From positions 1-64,000 of the forward strand of contig JAUNGN010000005.1 of the NCBI GenBank assembly GCA_030524425.1: a stretch of 64,000 bases of DNA, written 5' to 3'. The position numbers were made by a program, and so were the translations under genes. This stretch comes from Clostridia bacterium (GTDB taxonomy: Bacteria; Bacillota; Clostridia; Lachnospirales; CAG-274). The notes beneath the pieces are model-generated. The model was not told where the DNA came from and did no database searches. It was given only the letters and a program-made list of their open reading frames with translations. This document shows, one piece after another, positions 46,008 through 54,184 of this stretch. Each line of letters begins with the position of its first letter. The stretch's first letter is position 1.

Positions 46008-46085
46008 TGTTATGCCGCACGAATAGGTTTAAAAGCTGATTTTATCACACCAAATTCGGCGAGTTTTGTTTAAGGAGGTGTACAA
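46008..46085 (+). promoter_or_regulatory. Ribosomal protein L21 leader RNA
   Basis: A short structured leader directly before rplU. GCCGCACGAATAGGTTTAAA and ACACCAAATTCGGCGAGTTT match the conserved blocks of the Firmicute L21 leader (Rfam L21_leader). GCCG near the 5' end can pair with CGGC near 46060. It probably binds L21 for feedback control. Confidence 0.75.
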
Positions 46086-46089
46086 GGGA

Positions 46090-46398
46090 ATGTACGCAAT
46101 TATTGAAACAGGTGGTAAGCAGTACAAGGTTGCTGAGGGTGACATCATCACTGTAGAAAAGTTAGGTGTTGAGGCTGACTCTAAGTATACTTTTGACAAG
46201 GTTTTAGCTGTATGCGACGGCGACAGCTTCAAGTTTGGTGCTGATGCTTCTGCTGCAACAGTTGATGCAACAGTTATGGGTGACGGTAAGGCTAAGAAGG
46301 TTATCGTTTACAAGTATAAGCCAAAGAAGGGCTTCCATAAGAAGAATGGTCACAGACAGCCTTTCACACAGTTAAAGATTGAAAAGATTAATGGCTAA
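46090..46398 (+). CDS. rplU: Ribosomal protein L21
   Basis: A 102-residue protein that binds 23S rRNA in the large subunit. [14 protein letters not shown] at the N-terminus, [20 protein letters not shown] and [12 protein letters not shown] are diagnostic. I start at the ATG giving MYAIIETGG, downstream of AAGGAGGTG; an ATG at 46066 would extend into the leader. First gene of the L21-Prp-L27 operon. Confidence 0.97.
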   Translation: MYAIIETGGKQYKVAEGDIITVEKLGVEADSKYTFDKVLAVCDGDSFKFGADASAATVDATVMGDGKAKKVIVYKYKPKKGFHKKNGHRQPFTQLKIEKING

Positions 46399-46410
46399 TT
46401 TTTAGTTAAT

Positions 46411-46713
46411 ATGATAAATATTAATGTTATAAGAAATGCCGGGGATAAAATATGCGGAGTTAAGGTTTTAAATCATGGAGACCCTGTTGTGTGTTCCGCA
46501 GTATCAATTCTTCTGCTTAATGCCTGCAACAGTATTGAAATGTTTACATCAGCGGAGTTTTCGGTTGACATAGCTCCCGAAGGCGGTGATGCAGTGCTTA
46601 CTGTATCAAGGTTTGATGATGAGGGTAAGGCAGAGCTTTTGTTAAATAGTTTAGTCCTTGGCTATAAATCTATTGAAGAAAGTTACAAAGATGATATAAT
46701 CGTTTATGATTAG
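46411..46713 (+). CDS. prp: Ribosomal-processing cysteine protease Prp
   Basis: A 100-residue cysteine protease (YsxB family) that trims the N-terminal extension of L27. The catalytic pair is visible: His in LNHGDPVVCSAVS (H22) and Cys in the same segment (C28), closer together than in some family members but in the conserved G-H-x-x-x-x-x-x-C order. The gene lies between rplU and rpmA as in nearly all Firmicutes. The adjacent L27 carries the matching cleavable leader. Confidence 0.92.
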   Translation: MININVIRNAGDKICGVKVLNHGDPVVCSAVSILLLNACNSIEMFTSAEFSVDIAPEGGDAVLTVSRFDDEGKAELLLNSLVLGYKSIEESYKDDIIVYD

Positions 46714-46725
46714 GAGGTGCAAGTG

Positions 46726-47010
46726 ATGTTAAGAATTAACCTTCAGTTATTTGCTCATAAGAAGGGTGTTGGTTCTACTAAGAACGGCCGTGACTCTGAG
46801 TCTAAGAGATTAGGTGCTAAGAGAGCTGACGGTCAGATTGTTAAGGCCGGCAACATTCTTTACACTCAGAGAGGTACTAAAATCCATCCCGGTACTAATG
46901 TTGGTATCGGCGGTAATGATACATTATTCGCTCTTGTTGATGGAAGAGTTAAGTACGAGAGAAAGGGTAAGGACAAGAAGCAGGTTTCTGTTTACCCTGT
47001 AGCTGAGTAA
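46726..47010 (+). CDS. rpmA: Ribosomal protein L27 with Prp-cleavable extension
   Basis: A 94-residue large-subunit protein near the peptidyl-transferase centre. It begins MLRINLQLF before the mature [21 protein letters not shown]. The [10 protein letters not shown] junction is the known Prp cleavage site, so translation must be followed by removal of nine residues. [21 protein letters not shown] central motifs (here [17 protein letters not shown]) confirm L27. ATG chosen 6 bases after GGAGGTG. Confidence 0.96.
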   Translation: MLRINLQLFAHKKGVGSTKNGRDSESKRLGAKRADGQIVKAGNILYTQRGTKIHPGTNVGIGGNDTLFALVDGRVKYERKGKDKKQVSVYPVAE

Positions 47011-47028
47011 TTAATAATTAACCAAAAA

Positions 47029-47067
47029 GTGGACTGACCTAATAGTGCTTTTAGGTCAGTCTTTTTA
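47029..47067 (+). terminator. Terminator after rpmA
   Basis: GACTGACCTA (47031-47040) pairs perfectly with TAGGTCAGTC (47051-47060), followed by TTTTT. Confidence 0.9.
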
Positions 47068-47172
47068 AATATTTGTTATGAAGATTTTTGTTCCATAGCT
47101 GTTGAATTGTGAAGCAAAAATGTGCATATCATAAAAAGGATAATTTCATATATTTGGAGAGGGAGTGAAATA

Positions 47173-48462
47173 ATGTTTGTAGATAGAGCTAAAATTCATA
47201 TTAAGGGCGGTAACGGCGGAAATGGTGCTGTAAGCTTTTACAGAGCAAAGTATATAACTCACGGAGGACCTGACGGCGGTGACGGCGGTAAGGGCGGCGA
47301 CATTATTTTTATGGCTGATGAGGGTATGAATACTCTTTTGGATTTCAGATATAAGAGAATGTTTAAGGCGTCTCCCGGTGGTGACGGCGGAAAGAGAAAC
47401 TGTACCGGTGCTGACGGTGAGGATGTTATTATTAAGGTGCCTGTAGGTACAGTAATAAGAGAGGCAGTTACAAATAAAATAATGGCTGATATGACCCATA
47501 ATGGTGAAACTAAGGTCATTATTAAAGGCGGTAAGGGCGGCAAGGGCAATCAGCACTTTGCAACTCCTACAAGGCAGGCTCCAAGATATGCTGAAAGAGG
47601 CAGAACATCAAAGGAATATGATGTTATTTTAGAGCTTAAGCTTATTGCTGATGTTGGTCTTGTAGGTTTTCCCAATGTAGGCAAGTCAACACTTCTTTCA
47701 ATGGTAACAAATGCAAACCCTAAAATTGCAAATTATCATTTTACTACTCTTTCACCAAATCTTGGTGTTGTAAGAAGCAAGTGGGGCGAAGACTTTGTTA
47801 TGGCTGATATTCCGGGACTTATAGAGGGTGCCAGCGAGGGTATCGGCTTAGGTCACGAGTTTTTAAGACACGTTGAAAGGACTAAGGTTTTTATTCACGT
47901 TGTAGACGGTGCGGCACTTGAAGGAACCGATCCTATTGAAAATATTGAAAAAATTAAGGAAGAGCTTGAAAAATATAAGGAAGGTCTTTCTGAAAGACCA
48001 ACGGTTATTGCCGTAAACAAAATGGACATTCCTGAGGCAAAAGAAAACTTTGACAGAATTAAAGCAAAGTATGAGTCCGATACCGTAAAGGTGTTCCCTG
48101 TTTCTGCTGCAACCAATACAGGGCTTGATGAAATGCTTGCGGCAGTTGCCGATATCTTAAAGGATTATTCTGAGGACATTGTATTTGAAGAGGATTACGA
48201 TGAATTTGATAAGATTGAGACAGAGGCATCAGAGGACAGAGAGCCATTTACTATTGAGCAGTACAGTGAGCACTACTTTGTTGTTGAAGGTGTCGGCGTA
48301 GAAAAGATGATGGGCTACACTAATATTGAAACAGAAAAGGGCTTTGCTTTCTTCCAGAAGTATTTAAGAGAAAAGGGCATTATTGCTGCTCTTGAAGAAA
48401 AGGGCATTGAAGAAGGCGATACAGTTAAGATTTATGATTTGGAATTTGAATTTTATCATTAA
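47173..48462 (+). CDS. obgE: GTPase ObgE/CgtA
   Basis: An essential GTPase for late 50S assembly and stress signalling. The 429-residue protein has a glycine-rich Obg fold (about 1-155, many GGDGG and GGKGG runs), a G domain with the P-loop GFPNVGKST near 165-173, DIPGLIEGASEG, and NKMDIPEA. A C-terminal OCT domain (about 345-429) ends the protein. The start is the ATG behind GGGAGTGAAATA; upstream in-frame codons lack a ribosome binding site. Located after L21-Prp-L27 as in most Firmicutes, but behind its own terminator. yhbY follows after 11 bases. Confidence 0.97.
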   Translation: MFVDRAKIHIKGGNGGNGAVSFYRAKYITHGGPDGGDGGKGGDIIFMADEGMNTLLDFRYKRMFKASPGGDGGKRNCTGADGEDVIIKVPVGTVIREAVTNKIMADMTHNGETKVIIKGGKGGKGNQHFATPTRQAPRYAERGRTSKEYDVILELKLIADVGLVGFPNVGKSTLLSMVTNANPKIANYHFTTLSPNLGVVRSKWGEDFVMADIPGLIEGASEGIGLGHEFLRHVERTKVFIHVVDGAALEGTDPIENIEKIKEELEKYKEGLSERPTVIAVNKMDIPEAKENFDRIKAKYESDTVKVFPVSAATNTGLDEMLAAVADILKDYSEDIVFEEDYDEFDKIETEASEDREPFTIEQYSEHYFVVEGVGVEKMMGYTNIETEKGFAFFQKYLREKGIIAALEEKGIEEGDTVKIYDLEFEFYH

Positions 48463-48473
48463 AGGAGGGCATT

Positions 48474-48764
48474 ATGACAAGTAAACAAAGAGCATTTTTA
48501 AGAAAGATGGCTGCAAAAATCGATTCAGTTGTATCTATAGGCAAAAACGGTGCTACTCCTGAGGTAGTTAAAAGCTGTGATGAGGCTCTTGAAGCAAGAG
48601 AGCTTATTAAGTGTACTGTACTTGATAACTGCTTTGACGAGGTTAAGGATGTTGCTTATATATGCGGCGAAAGGTCAAGAGCAGAGGTTGTTCAGGTAAT
48701 TGGAAGAAAATTTGTGCTTTACAGACCTAATAAGGATAAGCCTGTAATTGAGCTGCCCAGGTAA
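48474..48764 (+). CDS. yhbY: YhbY/CRM-domain RNA-binding protein
   Basis: A 96-residue single CRM-domain protein bound to pre-50S ribosomes in other bacteria. Recognised by the start SKQRAFLRKMAAKIDSVVSIGKNG (cited by LRKMAAKI and VSIGKNG) and the GxxG RNA-binding loop, with VQVIGRKFVLYRPN at the end. AAAGGAGGGC ribosome binding site. Co-transcribed with obgE; both act in large-subunit assembly. Confidence 0.92.
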   Translation: MTSKQRAFLRKMAAKIDSVVSIGKNGATPEVVKSCDEALEARELIKCTVLDNCFDEVKDVAYICGERSRAEVVQVIGRKFVLYRPNKDKPVIELPR

Positions 48765-48770
48765 TGAAGG

Positions 48771-48812
48771 ACTGTTGTGAAATAACCATAGTTATTTTGC
48801 AGCAGTTTTTTG
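48771..48812 (+). terminator. Terminator after yhbY
   Basis: ACTGTTGTGAAATAAC (48771-48786) pairs with GTTATTTTGCAGCAGT (48791-48806), followed by TTTTTTG. Confidence 0.8.
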
Positions 48813-49007
48813 TTTGTGTAAGGCTTTACTTTTAATGAGGAAATTATTTACAAAAAAAGATAATGCCCAGAAAATAAGAATATTTTTGAAATGATAATGT
48901 AATATTGATATTAAAACTTAATTATATTTTAATAAAAAAATATTGCAACTTTCATCAATATATGAGAAAATATATATGTAGAATGTTATATTGAAAGGAG
49001 CAGTAAA

Positions 49008-50798
49008 ATGAAAAGATTTATTATGAGTACTGCAGCTGCTGCTATGGTTATGTCTATGACTGTAACTGCAATGGCTGCTGACGGTGATTCTAAATATTTT
49101 AAGGATGTTACAGTTAATAATTATGGCTGGGCTGTTGAATATATTGATTATATTGCTAAAAATGGTATTGCATCAGGTGTTGGTTCTGATATGTATGCAC
49201 CCGGAAGCAATATTGAGAGAGGCGACTTTGCAATTTTAGTTGATAAGACTTTTACTTTTAAGCCTGCCAAGATTATTACATATTCTCTTAAGGATGTAGC
49301 CGAGGACTCTTATTATGCACAGGCAATTGCAAACTGCTGCGGTGCAGGTGTTATTACTGAGAGAGGTATGTACTATCCGGAAGAGGATATTAAGAGAATT
49401 GATGCTATTGTTATGATTTACAGAGCATTGACAAACAATAATTTGATTTCAGGCGGATTGACAACAGATACCTCAATGTTTACTGATGGCAGTTTGCTCA
49501 CAACAGCTGAAAGACAGGTTTCTGTTGGCACACTTTACAGCTTGGGAATTATAAGCGGTGATGATAAGGGTGCGTTGAATCCTGATTCTACTATGACAAG
49601 AGCAGAAATGGCAGTAGTATTTACTAAGCTTGACCAGTATATTACAGAGTATGAGGTTGAGGCTGCTAAGAATGCCCAGGAGAAGGCTGAAAAAGAGAAG
49701 GAAGAGGAAGCTAAGGCTGAAGAAGCAAAGAAGGAAGAAGCTAAGACTGATGAAAGCAGAGATTACACCAATGAAGATGTTAAAACTTCTATTGCGGCAA
49801 ACAACGGAGGTACAATCAGTGTAGATAACTGTTTTGTTAACGTAAGCAGTGATAATGCTGTATCTGCTGATAACGGAAGTGAAATTAACATTAAGAATAC
49901 AAGCGTTAGAGCCCTTGGCGGTAATGCAATTGATGCTAAAAATAAGTCGGCTGTAACCGTAAAGAGCGGCAGCGTTTCAGGAACAAACGGTATTGCCGTA
50001 AATGTTTCAGATGATGCAACAGTAAGCGTTGACGGAACTAAGTTTAGTGCAGATGGAAATGATGCCAAATATAATGCGTCTGTCAGTGATGGTGCTAAAC
50101 TTACAATTGAAAATTCCGAACTGACTGCTGCAGAAAACAAGGGTGCAATTCTTGTGGCTGATGGAGGAATACTTGATATTAAAAACAGTGTTATTACAGC
50201 GGCAACAGGCACAGGCAAGGGAACATATACAGGCTCAATAGATATTATATCAAAAAGTGATGAAACAAGTGAGATTACCCTTGAAAATACTGTTATTGAC
50301 AATAAAAAGGGTGCTGCCTTTTATGTAAGAGAAAGTGATGTAACAATTAATATTAAGGGAGGCAACAAAATTAATACTTCATTGCTTATAAATTCTCCTG
50401 ATATTTTAAAGCAGTCTCAGGAAAGAGGTAATGACATTACCCTTAATCTTACAGATGGAGCTGATATCCAAAATACACGAATTGAGCTTGATAATAAGAC
50501 AGCTTTGCAGATTAACATTGGAGACGGCTGTACATTAGGCGGTCAGTTTGATCCTAATTTAAATGGCTATATAAGCATGAATCTTGACAGGGATGCTACT
50601 CTTATACTTGACAGTGACCTTTATCTTGATGGATTTAAGGACGGAGATATTCTTGACTTTGATAATATTATAGATAACGGATTTAATATTTATTATAATG
50701 AGAATAATCCTGACAATGACTGGCTTGTTGCAAAGACTTATGATTTGCCTTTAGGCGGTGAGCTTAGAGTTTATACAAGAGATCCTATAAACAGATAA
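49008..50798 (+). CDS. SLH-domain surface protein with beta-helix passenger
   Basis: A 596-residue secreted protein with a signal peptide (about 1-24, AMAADG cleavage). Three S-layer homology repeats follow (about 28-85, 88-150 and 155-210; landmarks YIAKNGIASGVGSD, YAPGSNIERGDFAIL and LNPDSTMTRAEMAVVF), anchoring it to pyruvylated wall polymer. Then come a Lys/Glu/Ala coiled stalk (about 222-250) and a repetitive beta-strand domain (about 255-580). That domain shows strand-turn repeats such as SVDNCFVNVSSDN, INIKNTSVRALGGNA and VTVKSGSVSGTNGI, the pattern of a right-handed beta-helix like adhesins or polysaccharide lyases. No catalytic motif was seen. Single gene. An adhesin or carbohydrate-contact role is inferred. 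Confidence 0.85.
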   Translation: MKRFIMSTAAAAMVMSMTVTAMAADGDSKYFKDVTVNNYGWAVEYIDYIAKNGIASGVGSDMYAPGSNIERGDFAILVDKTFTFKPAKIITYSLKDVAEDSYYAQAIANCCGAGVITERGMYYPEEDIKRIDAIVMIYRALTNNNLISGGLTTDTSMFTDGSLLTTAERQVSVGTLYSLGIISGDDKGALNPDSTMTRAEMAVVFTKLDQYITEYEVEAAKNAQEKAEKEKEEEAKAEEAKKEEAKTDESRDYTNEDVKTSIAANNGGTISVDNCFVNVSSDNAVSADNGSEINIKNTSVRALGGNAIDAKNKSAVTVKSGSVSGTNGIAVNVSDDATVSVDGTKFSADGNDAKYNASVSDGAKLTIENSELTAAENKGAILVADGGILDIKNSVITAATGTGKGTYTGSIDIISKSDETSEITLENTVIDNKKGAAFYVRESDVTINIKGGNKINTSLLINSPDILKQSQERGNDITLNLTDGADIQNTRIELDNKTALQINIGDGCTLGGQFDPNLNGYISMNLDRDATLILDSDLYLDGFKDGDILDFDNIIDNGFNIYYNENNPDNDWLVAKTYDLPLGGELRVYTRDPINR

Positions 50799-50870
50799 TA
50801 TTTTTAATTTATTGAGAAGCATTCAGCAAAATGATTTTTAATATTAAATATTTAATTTCTTAAAGCAATT

Positions 50871-50920
50871 AAAAAACTCCCGAATTCAAGTTATTCACTT
50901 GATTTTGGGAGTTTTTTGGT
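50871..50920 (+). terminator. Terminator after the SLH gene
   Basis: AAAAAACTCCC (50871-50881) pairs perfectly with GGGAGTTTTTT (50907-50917); TTCAAG...CTTGA pairs inside. Confidence 0.88.
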
Positions 50921-51114
50921 TCTTTGTCAACTGGAGAGGCTGATTAAAATTATAGCTCCGGCGGTGTGGATTATTTAATTATATACTGCTTTTTTGTGTA
51001 AAGACCACCCGGATAGTCCGGGGAGTTCAAAAAAGCTTAAGCGATGAGTTTCAAAAGAAAATCTCCTTTGATATAATTGCGGCTGGCACTGCAAAAAATA
51101 AAGGAGGTTTTCGT

Positions 51115-51189
51115 ATGTCAAATGACATTCATAGTTTATCACACTCAAAATGGAATTGCAGGTATCATGTAGTATTTGCACCGAAGTAG
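51115..51189 (+). pseudogene. Remnant of an IS200-type transposase (tnpA start only)
   Basis: ATG behind AAAGGAGGTTTTCGT opens 24 codons starting MSNDIHSLSHSKWNCRYH and ending VVFAPK before a TAG. This is the exact start of IS200/IS605 TnpA (S-L-S-H-x-K-W-N-C-x-Y-H-x-V-F-A-P-K). The catalytic HUH histidines and tyrosine, which lie further on, are gone. The left flank (about 51000-51114), with CCCGGATAGTCCGGGG and the spaced ribosome binding site, looks like the element's 5' leader. The right part is deleted by about 51190. The rest of the 50.8-51.3 kb gap shows nothing else. Confidence 0.8.
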
Positions 51190-51295
51190 AGATTTGTTGA
51201 TTGAGGAAAATACTTGTAGAAACATCTGTGTTATGATATAATTATAAAAAATGTTGAGCTTTTTAGATAAATTCATTATATAATCGGTGATAATT

Positions 51296-52054
51296 ATGTT
51301 GTATACGGAAAGAAAAACTGAAATATTAAAACATCTGGAATTAAAATCAGTTGTAAAGGTTTCTGACCTTGTTAGAGACATTGGCGTATCCACAGATACC
51401 ATAAGGCGTGATCTTAAGGCTATGGAGAAGGAGGGATTGCTTCGCTGTATAAGAGGCGGAGCCTGTCTTAGTGATAAGATTGAAATGTTTTCAAATTTTG
51501 CAGGCAGGGAAATTATAAATATTGAACTTAAAAGAGAAGCAGCAAAAAAGGCAGTTAAATATATAAATGAAAATGATGTAATATTTCTAAATTCAGGAAC
51601 AACAAATACAATTTTGGCTCAGGAAATAGCTGAGAGAGCTCCGCAATGTACCATTGTTACAAATAATATAGCTGTTGTTTCTGTTATTATGGCTCATCCC
51701 AATATTAAAGTAGTTGTGCTTGGAGGAAATCTTGATAATCTTGAAAAGTCAGTATATGGTTCAGTGTGTGAAAAGGAGCTTTCAACATTTTGTTTTGATG
51801 TATCCTTTCTGTCGGTTAACTCTGTAAATACTGAGATGGGATATACTGACTTCAGATTTAATGAAATACCTATAATGCAGGCGGCTGTAAAATGTTCAAA
51901 AAAGGTGGTAACTGTTATGGACAGCAGCAAGTTTGGGAGAGCAGCTAAAAAGCGGATTTTCGGACTGGAGGAAACTGATTTGCTTGTTACGGATAACAGT
52001 GATATACAGGAGGAAAAGAAAAAACTTATAGAGGCAGGCTTGAATATAGTCTAA
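51296..52054 (+). CDS. DeoR family transcriptional regulator, likely phosphonate operon control
   Basis: A 252-residue repressor-type protein. The N-terminal DeoR winged helix (about 1-57) carries the signature VSDLVRDIGVSTDTIRRDLKAMEKEG. The C-terminal DeoRC sugar-isomerase-like domain (about 75-230) has NSGTTN, VTNNIAVV and VLGGNLD, and ends DSSKFG. It probably senses a phosphorylated metabolite. ATG 51296 is chosen over GTG 51287, which lies in the ribosome binding site. It is followed by its own terminator and then the phn operon, whose promoter carries an inverted repeat. That proximity is the only evidence for the target. Confidence 0.9.
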   Translation: MLYTERKTEILKHLELKSVVKVSDLVRDIGVSTDTIRRDLKAMEKEGLLRCIRGGACLSDKIEMFSNFAGREIINIELKREAAKKAVKYINENDVIFLNSGTTNTILAQEIAERAPQCTIVTNNIAVVSVIMAHPNIKVVVLGGNLDNLEKSVYGSVCEKELSTFCFDVSFLSVNSVNTEMGYTDFRFNEIPIMQAAVKCSKKVVTVMDSSKFGRAAKKRIFGLEETDLLVTDNSDIQEEKKKLIEAGLNIV

Positions 52055-52084
52055 GGCGGATTTTTCATAAATCCGCCTTTTTTA
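52053..52084 (+). terminator. Terminator between the DeoR gene and the phn operon
   Basis: AAGGCGGATTT (52053-52063) pairs perfectly with AAATCCGCCTT (52069-52079), followed by TTTT. Confidence 0.9.
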
Positions 52085-52150
52085 TTTTGTAAAATGACAT
52101 AAAGCAATTATTTACAAAGATTTTACTTAAATCTGCGATATTTTACTAAT

Positions 52151-52185
52151 TATTGCTTGTTTGTGCAATAAAATGCGGTTATAAT
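52151..52185 (+). promoter_or_regulatory. phn operon promoter with overlapping inverted repeat
   Basis: TTGTTT (52157-52162), 17 bp, TATAAT (52180-52185). TATTGC (52151-52156) and GCAATA (52165-52170) form a perfect 6-8-6 inverted repeat enclosing the -35, a good repressor site. Confidence 0.65.
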
Positions 52186-52206
52186 TCTTGTGTAAGCAGA
52201 CAAATG

Positions 52207-52222
52207 TTGCAAAATATTGCAA
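52207..52222 (+). promoter_or_regulatory. Tandem TTGCAA boxes before phnX
   Basis: TTGCAA at 52207-52212 and 52217-52222, exactly 10 bp apart and each self-complementary, between the promoter and the ribosome binding site. Possibly a second regulator contact, related in sequence to the TTGC/GCAA arms at 52151-52170. Confidence 0.4.
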
Positions 52223-52234
52223 AGGAGAAAAATT

Positions 52235-53038
52235 ATGAATTATAAAAAAATCAAGCTTGCAGTTTTTGATTGGGCAGGAACAACTGTAGATTATGGCTGT
52301 ATGGCACCTTATGTTGTGTTTGATGAAACTTTTAAGGCAAAGAATATTTATCTTACTAAAGCTGAGATTTTGGAGCCTATGGGGATGGAAAAGAGAGATC
52401 ATATAAGAACCCTTTTAAGTACAGAAAAGGCTTCAGCTCAGTGGTATAAGGAATATGGAAGAATATGGAATGATGATGATATTAATGATATGTATGAGTT
52501 CTTTGAAGCCAGACTTGCTGAGGTAGCTGCAGACTTTTCTGAGCCTGTTGATGGCGTAGTTGATACCATTAAGGAGCTTAGAAAAAATGGAATTATGATT
52601 GGATCAACTACCGGCTATACCGGTGCAATGATGGAAAATGTTATTCCAAAAGCAAAGGCACTTGGTTATGAGGCAGATTATGTAGTGACTCCTGAGATTG
52701 TTGGCAGCGGCAGACCGGCTCCGTTTATGATTTATGAGAACATGAGAAAATTTAATGTATATCCACCGGAGAATGTTATTAAGATTGGCGATACAGTAAT
52801 GGATATATTGGAAGGGAAAAATGCCGGTGTGTGGAGTGTAGGTGTTCTTGATGGTTCGAGTGAGGTCGCATTATCTAAGGAAGAAATGTCAGCTCTTTCC
52901 GCAGAAGAAATTGACATATACAGAAAAAATGCAATTAATAAGTATAAAAAGGCCGGAGCCGATTATATAATTGACAGCATTAAGGATATTCCTGAGCTTA
53001 TTAAAAAAATAAACGAAAGGATGCAGGAGGAAAAGTAA
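52235..53038 (+). CDS. phnX: Phosphonoacetaldehyde hydrolase (phosphonatase)
   Basis: Cleaves the C-P bond of phosphonoacetaldehyde to acetaldehyde and phosphate. The 267-residue HAD-fold enzyme has the nucleophile motif VFDWAGTTVDYG (D12, A14). The special cap lysine that forms the Schiff base is in MGMEKRDHIR (K53). GSTTGYTGAMM is motif II, and KIGDTVMDILEG holds the metal-binding aspartate. All phosphonatase-specific residues are there, so this is not a generic HAD. ATG chosen behind AAAGGAG; an upstream TTG is part of that region. The stop overlaps the next start (TAATG), so expression is coupled to the dehydrogenase. Confidence 0.93.
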   Translation: MNYKKIKLAVFDWAGTTVDYGCMAPYVVFDETFKAKNIYLTKAEILEPMGMEKRDHIRTLLSTEKASAQWYKEYGRIWNDDDINDMYEFFEARLAEVAADFSEPVDGVVDTIKELRKNGIMIGSTTGYTGAMMENVIPKAKALGYEADYVVTPEIVGSGRPAPFMIYENMRKFNVYPPENVIKIGDTVMDILEGKNAGVWSVGVLDGSSEVALSKEEMSALSAEEIDIYRKNAINKYKKAGADYIIDSIKDIPELIKKINERMQEEK

Positions 53039-54171
53039 TGAATAAGTTTTATAACCCTGTTAAAGTTTGTCAGGGGTATGGTGCTGTTAAAAATTTAAGC
53101 GAAGTTATAAAGGAGCTTGACATTCAGAGAGGAAATATACTTTTTCTGATATGGAATGAGTGTATAATTGAAAATAAGGATATAAAGGCGGTAATAGCTG
53201 AAAACTCAAATATTGAGTTTAAAACCATAATATTTACAAAGTCTAATCCTGATACAGAGGATTTATTCAGACTTTATATGGAAACAAAGAATGAGGATTT
53301 TAGTCTTGTTGTGGCTATAGGCGGCGGCAGTGTTATGGATATGGGGAAATCTCTCTGTTGTCTGTATGGAAACACTATAAACAGTGAGGAAGAACTGAGG
53401 CAGGGAATAAAGGGTAATGCTTTTGTAAAGCCGGGGTGCAAATGGGTTGGCGTACCTACAACGGCGGGTACAGGCAGTGAGGTTACCTGCTGGGCAACAG
53501 TATGGAATAATATAGAAAACAGTAAGCTTTCTCTTGAAAGCAAGTATAATTATGCTTACGCAGCCTTGGCAGACCCTCAGTTTGCTTCAACTATGCCTGT
53601 TTCTTTGGCTGTTTCATCTGCTCTTGATGCAGCAGCTCATGCAACGGAAGCCTACTGGGCCAAAACATCAAATTTTATTTCAAAAACCTATTCTCTAAGA
53701 GCAATTTCATTAATTATGAATAATATTATGGATTTGTTTGATGAAGACAGACAGGAGGCTGCCCATAATTATATGTCCCGGGGAAGTGTGTTTGCAGGTC
53801 TTGCCTTTAGCAATACAAAGACAACTGCCTGCCATTCTCTTTCCTATCCCCTTACATTAAAGTACCATATACCTCATGGTACTGCAGTAAGTATGCTTAT
53901 TGAACCTGTAATGAAGGTAAATTTGGAGATTGTTGACGGCAAGGAAGATTTGCTGTCTGCCTATGGAGTAAAGAGCATTGATGAGCTTGGAAGCAAAATA
54001 AAATCTATACTTCAATATGCCGGTATTCCTGACAGACTGCACCTATGGGGAGCTGAAAGAGAAGAAATTGCTGAGCTTGCTGTATCATGCAGAACTAAAG
54101 GCAGAATTGATAATAATCCTGTTGATTTATCAGAAGAAACTATTGTAAATATATTAAATTCTATTTTCTAA
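53038..54171 (+). CDS. Iron-type alcohol dehydrogenase, likely acting on phosphonoacetaldehyde / hydroxyethylphosphonate
   Basis: A 377-residue group III alcohol dehydrogenase. The NAD-binding VVAIGGGSVMDMGKSL lies near 87-102, and VPTTAGTGSEVT near 140-151. The metal ligands appear in DAAAHATEAYW (Asp and His) and in the two histidines of TACHSLSYPL and HIPHGTAVSM. The sequence fits the phosphonoacetaldehyde reductase branch known from phosphonate biosynthesis. No PEP mutase or phosphonopyruvate decarboxylase is here, and the gene is locked between phnX and phnDCEE. A catabolic direction is therefore more likely: oxidation of 2-hydroxyethylphosphonate to phosphonoacetaldehyde, the PhnX substrate. 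An alternative is disposal of the acetaldehyde released by PhnX. The family is sure, the substrate inferred. Confidence 0.85.
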   Translation: MNKFYNPVKVCQGYGAVKNLSEVIKELDIQRGNILFLIWNECIIENKDIKAVIAENSNIEFKTIIFTKSNPDTEDLFRLYMETKNEDFSLVVAIGGGSVMDMGKSLCCLYGNTINSEEELRQGIKGNAFVKPGCKWVGVPTTAGTGSEVTCWATVWNNIENSKLSLESKYNYAYAALADPQFASTMPVSLAVSSALDAAAHATEAYWAKTSNFISKTYSLRAISLIMNNIMDLFDEDRQEAAHNYMSRGSVFAGLAFSNTKTTACHSLSYPLTLKYHIPHGTAVSMLIEPVMKVNLEIVDGKEDLLSAYGVKSIDELGSKIKSILQYAGIPDRLHLWGAEREEIAELAVSCRTKGRIDNNPVDLSEETIVNILNSIF

Positions 54172-54184
54172 GGAGGACAAACAA

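Noticed and set aside
47146..47556. Minus-strand frames opposite obgE
   Set aside because: Produced by the GGC-rich Obg repeats; obgE is certain.
53038..54171. Phosphonate biosynthesis (phosphonoacetaldehyde reductase in a natural-product cluster)
   Set aside because: No PEP mutase or decarboxylase gene is present; the neighbours are a C-P hydrolase and an importer.
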